Shown piece after piece: positions 26,381 through 37,357 of a DNA stretch of 64,000 nucleotides (the first letter of the stretch is position 1; every line of letters begins with the position of its first letter). The stretch is from NCBI RefSeq assembly GCF_030848945.1, contig NZ_JANHAX010000006.1:186001-250000 (forward strand). Reading direction: 5' to 3'. The position numbers and the translations under genes were made by a program. The notes beneath the pieces are model-generated. The model had not been told where the DNA came from. It made no database searches and saw only the letters and a list, made by a program, of their open reading frames with translations. Origin of the DNA: Marimonas arenosa (GTDB taxonomy: Bacteria; Pseudomonadota; Alphaproteobacteria; Rhodobacterales; Rhodobacteraceae).

Positions 26381-27544
26381 TTAACCTGCGGCCAACCTGT
26401 CCCCCAGCCGCTCCAGCATTTCCAGGCACAGCCCCATCTGCTCCAGCGACACGAACTCGTCGGCCTTGTGCGCCTGCGCAATCGAGCCCGGCCCGCAGAC
26501 CACCACGTCCATACCCATCTCCTGGAACAGGCCCGCCTCGGTACCGAACGGCACCAGGTCGGCCCCGTTCGCTCCTGTCAGTTCCATCAGCATCCGCCTG
26601 GCTTCGTTTACGTCGGTCGGCACCAGCCCCGCCACCTCGCCGATCACTTCGGTGCTGATCGATGCCTCGGGCCACACCGCCTGCATCGCCGGCAGCAACA
26701 CGTCGGTCACGTAGGCGCGCATCTCTTCGCGCACGAACGCGGCGTCGGCATCGGTCACCGGCCGCATCTCCCACTCCACCGTGGCGTGATCGGCGATCAC
26801 GTTATGCGCCACGCCGCCCTTCAGACTGCCGGGGTTGATCGTCGTCCAGGGCGGATCGAACTTACTGTCTCCGGGCGCCCGGGCCTTGAGCTGCTCCCGC
26901 AGATCCAACAGCCGGGAGAAATAACGCACCGCGTATTCCACCGCGTTGACCCCGCGCTCAGGCGCCGAGCCGTGACCAGCCAGCCCCTCAAACCGGGTGG
27001 TGTATTCGCAGCAGCCCTTGTGCCCCTCGATGATCCGCATCTCGGTCGGTTCGCCGATGATCGCCACGCCGGGCCGGATTGCCCGCGCGGTCAGGCTGTC
27101 AACCAGCGACTGCGCCCCCAGGCAGCCGACCTCCTCGTCATAGGTGAAGGCGAAATGTAGCGGCCGGTCCGTCACCCGCCCCGCCAGCCCCGGCGCCATG
27201 GCGACGCAGGCGGCGATGAACCCCTTCATGTCGCAGGCACCGCGCCCGTAAAGCTTGCCATCGCGCTTGATCATGTCGAACGGGTCGTTGGTCCAGTCCG
27301 CCTCCAGCGCCGGTACCACGTCGGAATGCCCGCTCAGCACGATGCCTCCATCCACCTCCGGGCCAATCGTGGCAAACAGGTTCGCCTTGGTGCCGGTCTC
27401 GTCGTGGAACACGTCCACCCGCGCCCCGGCGCTGTCGAGCCGGTTCGCAAGGTAATCGATCATCTCCAGATTGCTGTCCGAGGACACCGTCGGAAAAGCA
27501 ATCAGGTCATTCAGGCTCTGGATCGTATCGTCAAGTTTGCTCAA
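26381..27544 (-). CDS. Acetylornithine deacetylase-like M20 hydrolase (ArgE type)
   Basis: A 387-residue M20 protein close to ArgE in length and motifs: IVLSGHSDVVPA (metal His and Asp), YGRGACDMKGF (bridging Asp), YDEEVGCLGAQ (catalytic Glu pair) and the C-terminal AQAHKADEFV with the last metal His. GHKGCCEYTTRFEGLAGHGSAPERGVNAVEYA is the ArgE-specific dimerisation domain stretch. It follows the DoeA-like gene by 6 bases. It could remove the acetyl group from the ring-opened product made by that enzyme, replacing the AstE/AspA-type DoeB of classical ectoine utilisation; this is inference. Arginine synthesis is the alternative. Confidence 0.9.
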   Translation of the reverse strand: MSKLDDTIQSLNDLIAFPTVSSDSNLEMIDYLANRLDSAGARVDVFHDETGTKANLFATIGPEVDGGIVLSGHSDVVPALEADWTNDPFDMIKRDGKLYGRGACDMKGFIAACVAMAPGLAGRVTDRPLHFAFTYDEEVGCLGAQSLVDSLTARAIRPGVAIIGEPTEMRIIEGHKGCCEYTTRFEGLAGHGSAPERGVNAVEYAVRYFSRLLDLREQLKARAPGDSKFDPPWTTINPGSLKGGVAHNVIADHATVEWEMRPVTDADAAFVREEMRAYVTDVLLPAMQAVWPEASISTEVIGEVAGLVPTDVNEARRMLMELTGANGADLVPFGTEAGLFQEMGMDVVVCGPGSIAQAHKADEFVSLEQMGLCLEMLERLGDRLAAG

Positions 27545-27550
27545 CGCCTT

Positions 27551-28735
27551 TCACTCCTTCACGAACAACTTGCGCTCGACGTCGCACAGGCATTCCGCCG
27601 GGCCGTCCTCGGTGATCAGGATCGTCTCGGTGGTCTCCAGACCCCAGGTGTCCATCCACAGCGCCGGCATGAAGTGAAACACCATGCCGGGCTCCAGCAC
27701 GGTGTCGTCCTCACTGCGGATCGAAGCCGTGCGCTCGCCCCAATCCGGCGGGTAGGACAGTCCGATCGGATAGCCCATCCGCCCCTGCCGCTCGATCCCG
27801 TGTTTCGCCAGAACCGCCATGAAGGCATTGGCCACATCGCAAGTCCGGTTACCGGACCGCGCCGCCTCCAGCCCGGCCGCGATGCCTTCCATCTGCGCCG
27901 CCTCCGCCCGACGCATATCCTCCGAGGGCGTCCCCAGGAAAACCGTCCGGCAGAGCGGCGCATGGTAGCGCCGGTAACAGCCTGAGAGCTCGAAAAACGT
28001 CGCCTCGCCCGCCCTCATCGGTGCCCCGTTCCAGGTCAGGTGCGCCGCGGTGGCATCCAGCCCCGACGGCGTCAGCGGCACGATGGCAGGGTAATCGCCC
28101 CAATCCTCGCCCACGCCGGTGATCCCGGCGTGAAAGATGTCGGCAACCAAATCGTTCTTGCGCACCCCGGGCGCCGCACGCTCGATGGCCGTCCGGATCA
28201 CCTTTTCCGAGATCCGCGCCGCCTTGCGAACGAACCCGATCTCTTCCTCGGATTTCACCAGTCGTTGCCAATTCACCAGCGCGGTGGCGTCGACCAGTTC
28301 TGCCGCGGGCAGTTCCTCGCCCAGCACGGCATGAGCCTTGGCAGAGTAATAGTAATTCTCCATCTCGACACCGATCCGGGCGGTCTCATGGCCGCGCTCA
28401 CGCAGGTGCTGCGCGAGGTCCTGCATCGGGTGGCGCACCGTCGACTGCACGAAATGATCGCCGTAGCCAATGATGTTGACTTCATCCATCCACACGGTCC
28501 GCCCGGCGCCGACCGAGTCCATATACCGCCCCCACCAGACCGGCTCGCCTTCCAGCCCCAGGATTACCCCCTGGTGCACATAGAACGACCAGCCGTCGTA
28601 ACCTGTCAGCCAAGCCTGGTTCGACGGGTCGGTGACAAACAGCACATCGATCCCCGCCTTCTCCATCGCCGCCCGCGTCTTACCGATCCGACGCTCGTAT
28701 TCCGCCGCGCTGAACGGCGCTATTCCGTCTCGCAT
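27551..28735 (-). CDS. doeA: M24-family hydrolase resembling ectoine hydrolase DoeA
   Basis: A 394-residue creatinase/prolidase-fold protein from the ATG at 28735 with GGGAG upstream. Stretches such as LTGYDGWSFYVHQ, NYYYSAKAH, VPLTPSGLDATAAHLTWNG and IGLSYPPDWGERT match DoeA/EutD ectoine hydrolases as I remember them. The region where aminopeptidases P have the two metal Asp residues reads FELSGCYRRYHAPLCRT, so those ligands are missing, as in creatinase. This speaks for a non-peptidase ring or amide hydrolase. It diverges from a flavin oxidase gene and heads an operon with an ArgE-like deacylase. A paralogue of DoeA with another cyclic amidine or amide substrate cannot be excluded. Confidence 0.75.
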   Translation of the reverse strand: MRDGIAPFSAAEYERRIGKTRAAMEKAGIDVLFVTDPSNQAWLTGYDGWSFYVHQGVILGLEGEPVWWGRYMDSVGAGRTVWMDEVNIIGYGDHFVQSTVRHPMQDLAQHLRERGHETARIGVEMENYYYSAKAHAVLGEELPAAELVDATALVNWQRLVKSEEEIGFVRKAARISEKVIRTAIERAAPGVRKNDLVADIFHAGITGVGEDWGDYPAIVPLTPSGLDATAAHLTWNGAPMRAGEATFFELSGCYRRYHAPLCRTVFLGTPSEDMRRAEAAQMEGIAAGLEAARSGNRTCDVANAFMAVLAKHGIERQGRMGYPIGLSYPPDWGERTASIRSEDDTVLEPGMVFHFMPALWMDTWGLETTETILITEDGPAECLCDVERKLFVKE

Positions 28736-28844
28736 CCCACACTCCCGATGTATCCGACCCGACCCTGCCACGGTGGCGCGATTCAGCGTTTGACACAAGC
28801 GACGGAATCCCGCCAACCTGCGTCGACCCGGCCGGAGAGTTGCC

Positions 28845-30116
28845 ATGCCCGACGCCCCCCCGATCTCGCTCTGGGACGACACCGCAGAAGAGCCCCCTCA
28901 CGATCGCCCGCTGGCCGGCAACACGACCTGTGACCTCGCCATCGTCGGCGGCGGCTATACCGGACTCTCCACCGCGCTCCACGCCGCCGAACGCGGCCTG
29001 TCGGCCCACGTGCTCGAAGCGCGATCCATCGGGTTCGGCGGCTCGGGGCGCAATGTCGGCTATGTCAATGCTGGGCTCTGGCTGCCGCCGCAGGATGTCG
29101 AGGCCGAGCTGGGCGCCGAGCTCGGCCGCTCGCTGGTGCAAACCCTGGGCGAGATGCCGGCCTATGTTTTCGAATTGATCGAGAAACACCAGATCCGCTG
29201 CGAGGCCACCCGCCGGGGCACCATCCACGCGGCGCATTCGCCGAAAGGCCTTGCCGACCTCGCCCGCCGGGCCGACGGCTGGGCCGCGCTCGGAGCCCCG
29301 GTGCGGCTGCTCGATGCTGCCGAAACCGCCGACAGGACCGGCAGTTCGGGGTTCCACGGCGGGCTGCTCGATCCCCGGGCCGGCACCATCAACCCGATGG
29401 GCTATGCCCGTGGCCTCGCCCGGGCCGCCATGGCCGCCGGCGCCACCGTCTCGACAGGTGTGACGGTCACCGCGCTCACCAACACCAACGGTCTCTGGCA
29501 GCTCACGACGCCCGGCGGCACCGTCACGGCTAAAACCGTGGTGCTCGCCACCAACGCCTACACCGACGGCCTCTGGCCCGGGTTGAAACAGACCTACACC
29601 ACCATCCATTTCTTCCAGCTCGCGACCGTGCCGCTGGGGCACCGTGTCGCCGATATCCTGCGCGAGGGCCAGGGCCTGTGGGATACCGCGCCGATCATGT
29701 TCGCCCTGCGCCGCGACGCGGCCGGGCGGCTGGTCATCGGCTCGATGGGCACGGCGCATGGCGGCACCTCGGGGCTATCGCGCCGCTGGGCCGCGCGGCG
29801 GCTGGCCCGGCTCTACCCCGATCTCGGACCGGTCGACTTCGAGAGCGCCTGGCACGGCCAGATCGCCATGACCCCGGATCACATCTTCCGCATCCACCGC
29901 CTGGCCGACGGTCTCTATGCCCCGATTGGCTACAATGGTCGCGGCATCACCACCGGCACCATGTTCGGCCGCGCCCTGGCCGAGCTGCTGACCGGCGCAT
30001 CCGACTCCTCGCTGCCGATCCCGATCACCGCCCCCAAGCCGATCCCGTTTCGCACACTGAAGACCGGCTTTTACCATACCGCCTTCGCCGCCAATCAACT
30101 GCTCAAGAGCTTCTGA
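28845..30116 (+). CDS. FAD-dependent amine oxidase, DadA/PuuB-like (DAO family)
   Basis: A 423-residue flavoenzyme of the D-amino acid oxidase family. The FAD-binding motif CDLAIVGGGYTGLSTALHAAERG is at about residues 29-51, GSGRNVGYVNAGL follows, and the C-terminal GLYAPIGYNGRGITTGTMFGRALAELL closes the cofactor site. The overall pattern is nearest to gamma-glutamylputrescine oxidase-like proteins, which oxidise secondary amines or N-substituted diamines. It is divergent from the DoeA-like gene with 109 bases between the starts, so both may share regulation. The specific amine is unknown. Confidence 0.9.
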   Translation: MPDAPPISLWDDTAEEPPHDRPLAGNTTCDLAIVGGGYTGLSTALHAAERGLSAHVLEARSIGFGGSGRNVGYVNAGLWLPPQDVEAELGAELGRSLVQTLGEMPAYVFELIEKHQIRCEATRRGTIHAAHSPKGLADLARRADGWAALGAPVRLLDAAETADRTGSSGFHGGLLDPRAGTINPMGYARGLARAAMAAGATVSTGVTVTALTNTNGLWQLTTPGGTVTAKTVVLATNAYTDGLWPGLKQTYTTIHFFQLATVPLGHRVADILREGQGLWDTAPIMFALRRDAAGRLVIGSMGTAHGGTSGLSRRWAARRLARLYPDLGPVDFESAWHGQIAMTPDHIFRIHRLADGLYAPIGYNGRGITTGTMFGRALAELLTGASDSSLPIPITAPKPIPFRTLKTGFYHTAFAANQLLKSF

Positions 30117-30296
30117 CCCCCCCGGCGCCGCGTCCCGCCCCCAGTGCGATTGATCTTGTACCGGAGAACCACCGGGCCGGGACAAAGGCCGCCGACCCGG
30201 CGCATCCCCCGGTTCCGACACCTGTCCACGCAAAATCATCTCCCGCCCGACTTCCACAGAGACAGAGCCCTCCGGACATCCCCGCGTTCCCGGCAC

Positions 30297-30327
30297 AAAA
30301 AAAGGCGGCCCCAACTCCGGGGCCGCC
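30297..30327 (-). terminator. Rho-independent terminator of katG
   Basis: GGCGGCCCC (30304-30312) pairs with GGGGCCGCC (30319-30327) around AACTCC. On the minus strand the stem is followed by seven T residues (A-run at 30297-30303 on the plus strand). It lies about 60 bases past the katG stop. It may also reduce read-through from the plus-strand oxidase gene. Confidence 0.88.
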
Positions 30328-30385
30328 CTTCCTTGAATGCCCGTCCCGAACCGAACAGGCTGGGGACGGACGTTCGCGCGTCAGA

Positions 30386-32590
<2,205 letters not shown>

Positions 32591-32706
32591 TCATCGACGG
32601 AGGCACACGTGGCGCCTCCGCTTTCGTCTCGTCCTGTTCGCGCAGACGGGTCACCATACAGCCTCTCGGCAACCCGTGATTCTCCCGTTTCTGGAAGTGT
32701 TCTAAC

Positions 32707-32725
32707 AAACCCGATCAATTGGTTT
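32707..32725. promoter_or_regulatory. Inverted repeat in the katG-oxyR spacer, possible OxyR site
   Basis: AAACC (32707-32711) and GGTTT (32721-32725) flank a 9-base centre in the AT-rich 196-base divergent region. A LysR-type T-N11-A dyad here would suit control of katG and autoregulation of oxyR. The match to known OxyR sites is weak, so this is only a candidate. Confidence 0.3.
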
Positions 32726-32762
32726 AAGTTGCATTTTCTGATCATCGCAATAAGTTCACCTT

Positions 32763-33692
32763 ATGGCAAACTTCACCTTTAAACAGCTTCGCTATTTCGA
32801 GGCGCTCGCCCGCCACGGTCATTTCGGCCGCGCCGCCGAGGCCAGCGCCATCTCCCAGCCGGCCTTGTCGATGCAGATCAAGGAGTTGGAGGAAACGCTG
32901 GGTCTGCCGCTGTTCGAGCGCAGCGCCCGTCAGGTGCGTCTGACCGGCTTCGGCGAAGAGTTCCTCACCCGGGTGCGCGAAATTCTGCGCGCCGTCGACG
33001 AGTTGGACGATCTCGCCCGTGCCTCGCGCGGCGCCCTGGCCGGGCGGCTGCGGATCGGGGTGATTCCCACCATCGCGCCGTATCTGCTGCCGACCATCAT
33101 CGGCGATCTGACCCGCCGGTTTCCCGGGCTCGACATCCATGTCCGCGAAACCCTGACCCCCAAGCTGCTGCAGGAACTGACCGACGGCCGGCTCGACACC
33201 GCCATCATGGCGCTGCCGGTCGGCGAGCCGGCCTTCGCAGAGGTGCCGCTGTTTTCCGAACATTTCGTGCTGGTGCGCCCGAGCGGGGACCAGGGCAAAC
33301 CCGTGCCCGACCGCGAGATGCTGCGCGAAATGCGGCTGCTGTTGCTGGAAGAGGGTCATTGCTTCCGCGACCAGGCACTGTCCTTCTGCAACATGGGCCA
33401 AAGCGGCCCGCGCGAAGGGCTCGATGCCTCGTCGCTGTCAACGCTGGTGCAGATGGTCGATGCCGGCATCGGCGTCACCTTCATCCCCGAAATGGCCCTG
33501 GCCGTGGAAACCCGCTCGGCCAACGTCGCCATCGCCCGCTTCCCCGAACCGCAGCCCGCCCGCACCGTCGGCATGATCTGGCGGAAAACCAGCCCTTTGG
33601 CAGAGCAACTGGCCCAGATCGCCGATACCGTCCGCACCTCGGCCGAGCGGCTGCGCGCGGAACAGGCACAAAAAGCGACCGCACCGGCCTGA
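32763..33692 (+). CDS. oxyR: Hydrogen-peroxide-sensing LysR-type regulator OxyR
   Basis: A 309-residue LysR regulator with an N-terminal winged helix (FKQLRYFEALARHGHFGRAAEASAISQPALSMQIKELEETLG in residues 6-47). The redox pair Cys200 and Cys209 is in GHCFRDQALSFC, the exact OxyR spacing. Oxidation by peroxide forms the intramolecular disulfide and activates transcription of katG, which starts 196 bases away in the opposite direction. The ATG at 32763 gives the normal OxyR length. Confidence 0.96.
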   Translation: MANFTFKQLRYFEALARHGHFGRAAEASAISQPALSMQIKELEETLGLPLFERSARQVRLTGFGEEFLTRVREILRAVDELDDLARASRGALAGRLRIGVIPTIAPYLLPTIIGDLTRRFPGLDIHVRETLTPKLLQELTDGRLDTAIMALPVGEPAFAEVPLFSEHFVLVRPSGDQGKPVPDREMLREMRLLLLEEGHCFRDQALSFCNMGQSGPREGLDASSLSTLVQMVDAGIGVTFIPEMALAVETRSANVAIARFPEPQPARTVGMIWRKTSPLAEQLAQIADTVRTSAERLRAEQAQKATAPA

Positions 33693-33974
33693 CACAGCAT
33701 CAAGGCCGGTTGGCACGACCGTCCCGATACCACGCCGCGGATCGCTGGCGCACGCGGTGGCAAACTCGACACCGGGGCAGCCCGACGATCTTGCCCTATC
33801 CTTGGAAGACCAAAACGCCATGCCAGCTGCGGCGCATCGCTCTTCGCGCCGGCCTCTCCGTTTGACCGTTTGTGCCACCCGTGTAGCGAACCTTCTACGT
33901 CAGCCCACTCGCCCCTTCCGCCCACCACCTCTTTTGCCCTAAGCTGGCCCTACCTGCGCAACCGGACCAAACCG

Positions 33975-36284
33975 ATGAAAGATCTCGACCGCAAACCCTT
34001 CACCAACTCCCATTGGGGCGCCTACTGGGTCGAAACCCAGGATGGCCGTGTCACCGGCCTGACCCCGTTCGAGCATGACCCCGACCCCTCGCCGATTGGC
34101 CAGGGTGCCATTGCCACACAGGACGACGCCCTGCGCATCAGGCGTCCCGCCATCCGCCGCAGCTGGCTGGAACACGGTCCCGGCGCCCATGGCGACCGGC
34201 GCGGCCGGGACGATTTCGTCGAGGTCTCCTGGGATCAAGCCAACCGCCTGATCGCCGGTGAACTGACCCGCATCCGCACCGAGCATGGCAACGAGGCGAT
34301 CTTCGCGGGCTCCTATGGCTGGGCCTCAGCCGGCCGCTTTCACCATGCCCAGGGCCAGATGAAGCGCTTTCTCAACTGCATCGGCGGCTATACCGGCTCG
34401 GTCAATACCTACAGCTTTGCCGCGGCCGAGGTCGTGGTGCCCCACGTGCTGGGCGATTTCCGCGGGCTGTTGGACCGGTATACCTGCTGGGAGTCCATCG
34501 CCGAAAACGCCGAGCTTTTCGTCGCCTTCGGCGGCGTGCCCCTGAAGAACGGTCAGATCAGCCAGGGCGGCCTCGGCAATCATGTTCAGAAGGCCGGACT
34601 CCTGAACGCCCACGCCAATGGCGTGCAATTCGTCAATATTTCCCCCCTGCGTTCCGACATTCTCGATACGGCCCGGGCCGACTGGCTGCCGATTCGTCCC
34701 TCGACCGACGCCGCGCTGATGCTGGCGCTCTGCCACACGCTCCTGGCCGAAGACCTGCACGACAAAGCCTTCCTCGCCCGCTACACCGTTGGGTTCGACC
34801 GCTTCGCTGCCTATCTTACGGGGGCAACGGACGGCGCGCCCAAATCCGCCGACTGGGCCGCCCCCATCACGGACATCACGGCCGAAACCATCCGCGGCCT
34901 CGCCCGCCGCATGGCGCAGAGCCGCACGATGATCTCGATCGCCTATGCGCTCACCCGCCAGGACCACGGCGAACAACCCTGGCACGCCGCCATCACGCTG
35001 GCCGCCATGCTGGGCCAGATCGGCCTGCCCGGCACCGGTATAGGCTTCGGCTATTCGGCGATGAACCATACCGGCCTCAACCGCCGCATCATCCCCTACG
35101 CCGCCTTGCCGCAGGGCATGAACCCGGTCAGAACCTTCATCCCCGTCGCCCGTGTCACCGACATGCTGGAAAACCCTGGCGGCACCTGCGACTACAACGG
35201 CCGCACCCTCACCTACCCGGATGTCAAACTGGTCTGGTGGGCCGGCGGCAACCCGTTCCACCACCACCAGGACCTCAACCGCCTGCGCCGCGCCTGGGCC
35301 AGACCGGACACCATCATCGCCAACGAATGGTGCTGGAACGCGCTCGCCCGCCATGCCGATATCGTGCTGCCCTGCACCACCCCTCTGGAACGCGCCGATC
35401 TGTCGATGACGCCGAAGAACCCCTATATCACCGTCATGGACAAGGTGTCCGAACCCGTAGGCGAGGCCCGCGACGACCACGAGATTTTCCGCGGCCTCGC
35501 TGCGCAGTTAGGCGTTGAAGACCAGTTCACCGAAGGTCGCACGGCCGCCGACTGGACCCGCTGGCTCTACGATGTCTCCCGTCAGGCCGCCGCCCGCGGC
35601 GGCATCGAACTGCCCTCCTATGATGCGCTTCTCGAAACCGGCTGGTTCCGCGTTCCCGACCCCGAGAAACACGAGATCATGCTCGAAGGCTTCCGCGCCG
35701 ACCCGGAAGGCAAGCCCTTGAAAACACCGTCGGGCAAGATCGAGATCTTCTCCGACACCATCGCCGGCTTCGGCTATGACGATTGCCCCGGCCATCCCGC
35801 CTGGCTGCAGCCGCTGGAATATCTCGGCAATGCCACCCCGGCGGCGCCGCTGCACATGATCTCGAACCAGCCTGTGACCAAGCTGCATTCCCAACTCGAT
35901 CACGGCAAGGTCAGCCGCGCCAACCGCATCGACGGCCATGAACCGGTGCTGATGCATCCCGATGACGCCGCCGCGCGCGGCCTGACGGAAGGCCAGATCG
36001 TTCGCCTCCACAATGGCCGCGGCGCCTGCCTTGCCGGGCTCAGGATCAGCGATGCCATCCGCCCCGGCGTGATCCAGATCGCCACCGGCGCCTGGTGGGA
36101 TCCCGCCGCCGATCCTGACGGTGATATCTGCCGCCACGGCAATCCCAACGCGCTGACCCCCGACAAGGGCACCTCGCGGCTGGCCCAGGGACCGATCGCG
36201 CATTCCTGCCTGGTTCAGGTCAGCCCGGTCACCGACGCTGCTGCGCCACAGATCGGGGCGCCCCCGCCGTTAACGGCGTCCTGA
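33975..36284 (+). CDS. Molybdopterin oxidoreductase, biotin/methionine sulfoxide or DMSO/TMAO reductase family (BisC-like)
   Basis: A 769-residue bis-MGD enzyme. There is no Tat signal and no N-terminal iron-sulfur cysteine motif, as in cytoplasmic BisC. The molybdenum ligand is Ser118 in GSYGWASAGRFHHAQ, matching the Ser of DMSO reductase. The MGD-binding stretches VWWAGGNPFHHHQDLNRLRRAW, NEWCWNALARHADIVLPCTTPLERAD and the C-terminal RLAQGPIAHSCLVQV are all present. The ATG at 33975 starts MKDLDRKPFTNSHWGAYW, the usual N-terminus. It likely reduces biotin sulfoxide, methionine sulfoxide or another S- or N-oxide; its place next to katG/oxyR fits oxidative damage repair. The 282 bases upstream hold nothing clear. 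Confidence 0.9.
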   Translation: MKDLDRKPFTNSHWGAYWVETQDGRVTGLTPFEHDPDPSPIGQGAIATQDDALRIRRPAIRRSWLEHGPGAHGDRRGRDDFVEVSWDQANRLIAGELTRIRTEHGNEAIFAGSYGWASAGRFHHAQGQMKRFLNCIGGYTGSVNTYSFAAAEVVVPHVLGDFRGLLDRYTCWESIAENAELFVAFGGVPLKNGQISQGGLGNHVQKAGLLNAHANGVQFVNISPLRSDILDTARADWLPIRPSTDAALMLALCHTLLAEDLHDKAFLARYTVGFDRFAAYLTGATDGAPKSADWAAPITDITAETIRGLARRMAQSRTMISIAYALTRQDHGEQPWHAAITLAAMLGQIGLPGTGIGFGYSAMNHTGLNRRIIPYAALPQGMNPVRTFIPVARVTDMLENPGGTCDYNGRTLTYPDVKLVWWAGGNPFHHHQDLNRLRRAWARPDTIIANEWCWNALARHADIVLPCTTPLERADLSMTPKNPYITVMDKVSEPVGEARDDHEIFRGLAAQLGVEDQFTEGRTAADWTRWLYDVSRQAAARGGIELPSYDALLETGWFRVPDPEKHEIMLEGFRADPEGKPLKTPSGKIEIFSDTIAGFGYDDCPGHPAWLQPLEYLGNATPAAPLHMISNQPVTKLHSQLDHGKVSRANRIDGHEPVLMHPDDAAARGLTEGQIVRLHNGRGACLAGLRISDAIRPGVIQIATGAWWDPAADPDGDICRHGNPNALTPDKGTSRLAQGPIAHSCLVQVSPVTDAAAPQIGAPPPLTAS

Positions 36285-36501
36285 CGCGCGCGTCCCGCAG
36301 TGAATTCTGGCAATGTGCCGCAGCCAGGACGGCGGGTTTTGTCTTGATTCGCCGCACCTTGCGGCACTACCTTCGTCCTCGCCTTGCGTCTGCGCGGAGA
36401 TGACCCTTGCCCGCTTGCCACTGTCTCGATAGCACCGTGCACCGCCACATGCGACCCTGCGGCCGCGCGACGCGCCCCTGCCGGGTCCGGGGGCCGGTGG
36501 C
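36285..36501. other. Intergenic region after the molybdoenzyme gene
   Basis: No gene is supported in these 217 bases. A long-range inverted repeat GTGCCGCA (36315-36322) and TGCGGCAC (36360-36367) with a 37-base loop could form a weak structure, but its role is unclear. Confidence 0.4.
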
Positions 36502-37233
36502 ATGAGCCGGCTCGGACCTCTCTGCGCCGCCCTTGTGGCCCTCCTGCTGGTGGCCTGCGCCGATGTCGGCCCGGTCTTTCCGACACCGAACTACTTCGAC
36601 CCCTGGGTGTCGGCGGAGGATACGCTCGACCCACGTTCCGACCGAGCGCCACTCATCACCTACCGGACCGCAACCTTTCGCCTCTTCCCCGGCGAGAGCC
36701 GCTCCGCCTTGCGCACCGACAAGGATTTCGGCCTCGGTCAGACCTATCTCATCGGGTTCGACCTCCGCGTCGACCGCCGGCAACTCACTAACCGGCCCGT
36801 GACGCTATCGCGCGTTCTGCGCACGACCGGCACAGAGGCTGCGGACGGCAGCCCTGCAACCCAGATCATCTCGGTCGAACTTGATGCCCGCCGAGGCGCG
36901 ACGGTGCTGGGGCGCAGTTGCATCCCGCCCGCACAATTGGGTCGCTGGCACAGCATCGAGATTCGGATCGCGATGGCTGACAATGACACGGGCTACATCG
37001 AGGTATTCTGCGACCGCCGCCCGATCTGGGCCCAGGAAAATTTCCGCACCACTCTGCCTCCGATCTGCCGCCTGCGTGAAGGCTGCACCCGCGGCGTGCC
37101 GCGACCGGTGAAATTCGAATGGCAACTGGGCCTGATGGCGGACGGTCGGCTCGCGCGTGGGCTCGAAGTCCAGATGCGGCGCATTTTCTATCACCGGCTC
37201 TTTGTGATTCCGAACCGGGTCCACACCCTTTGA
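36502..37233 (+). CDS. Outer-membrane-type lipoprotein with a possible polysaccharide-lyase/concanavalin-like fold
   Basis: A 243-residue lipoprotein. The signal sequence ends in the lipobox LVAC with Cys19 as the lipidated residue. The remainder has four conserved-looking cysteines and a pattern reminiscent of heparin-lyase-like jelly rolls: HSIEIRIAMADNDTGYIEVFCDRRPIW followed by FEWQLGLMADGRLARGLEVQMRRIFYHRL, in which a flat sheet, a DG turn and a terminal strand are visible. The fold suggestion is from pattern only; catalytic residues were not identified. It may bind or process a polysaccharide at the envelope. It stands alone between the molybdoenzyme and MFS genes. Confidence 0.8.
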   Translation: MSRLGPLCAALVALLLVACADVGPVFPTPNYFDPWVSAEDTLDPRSDRAPLITYRTATFRLFPGESRSALRTDKDFGLGQTYLIGFDLRVDRRQLTNRPVTLSRVLRTTGTEAADGSPATQIISVELDARRGATVLGRSCIPPAQLGRWHSIEIRIAMADNDTGYIEVFCDRRPIWAQENFRTTLPPICRLREGCTRGVPRPVKFEWQLGLMADGRLARGLEVQMRRIFYHRLFVIPNRVHTL

Positions 37234-37357
37234 CGCGGCGCAAGCCGGCCACGGGACAGGCGCAGGATCGCTTGATCGCTCCACCAGGCCTCAAAACCGA
37301 CACGACCTTGTCGCCCTGCCACAAGCGCCACACCGCGATCATGCCATCCTGCCGCCC

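Noticed and set aside
27551..28735. Xaa-Pro aminopeptidase
   Set aside because: The M24 fold is there, but the two Asp metal ligands of aminopeptidase P are missing, and sequence strings match ectoine hydrolase.
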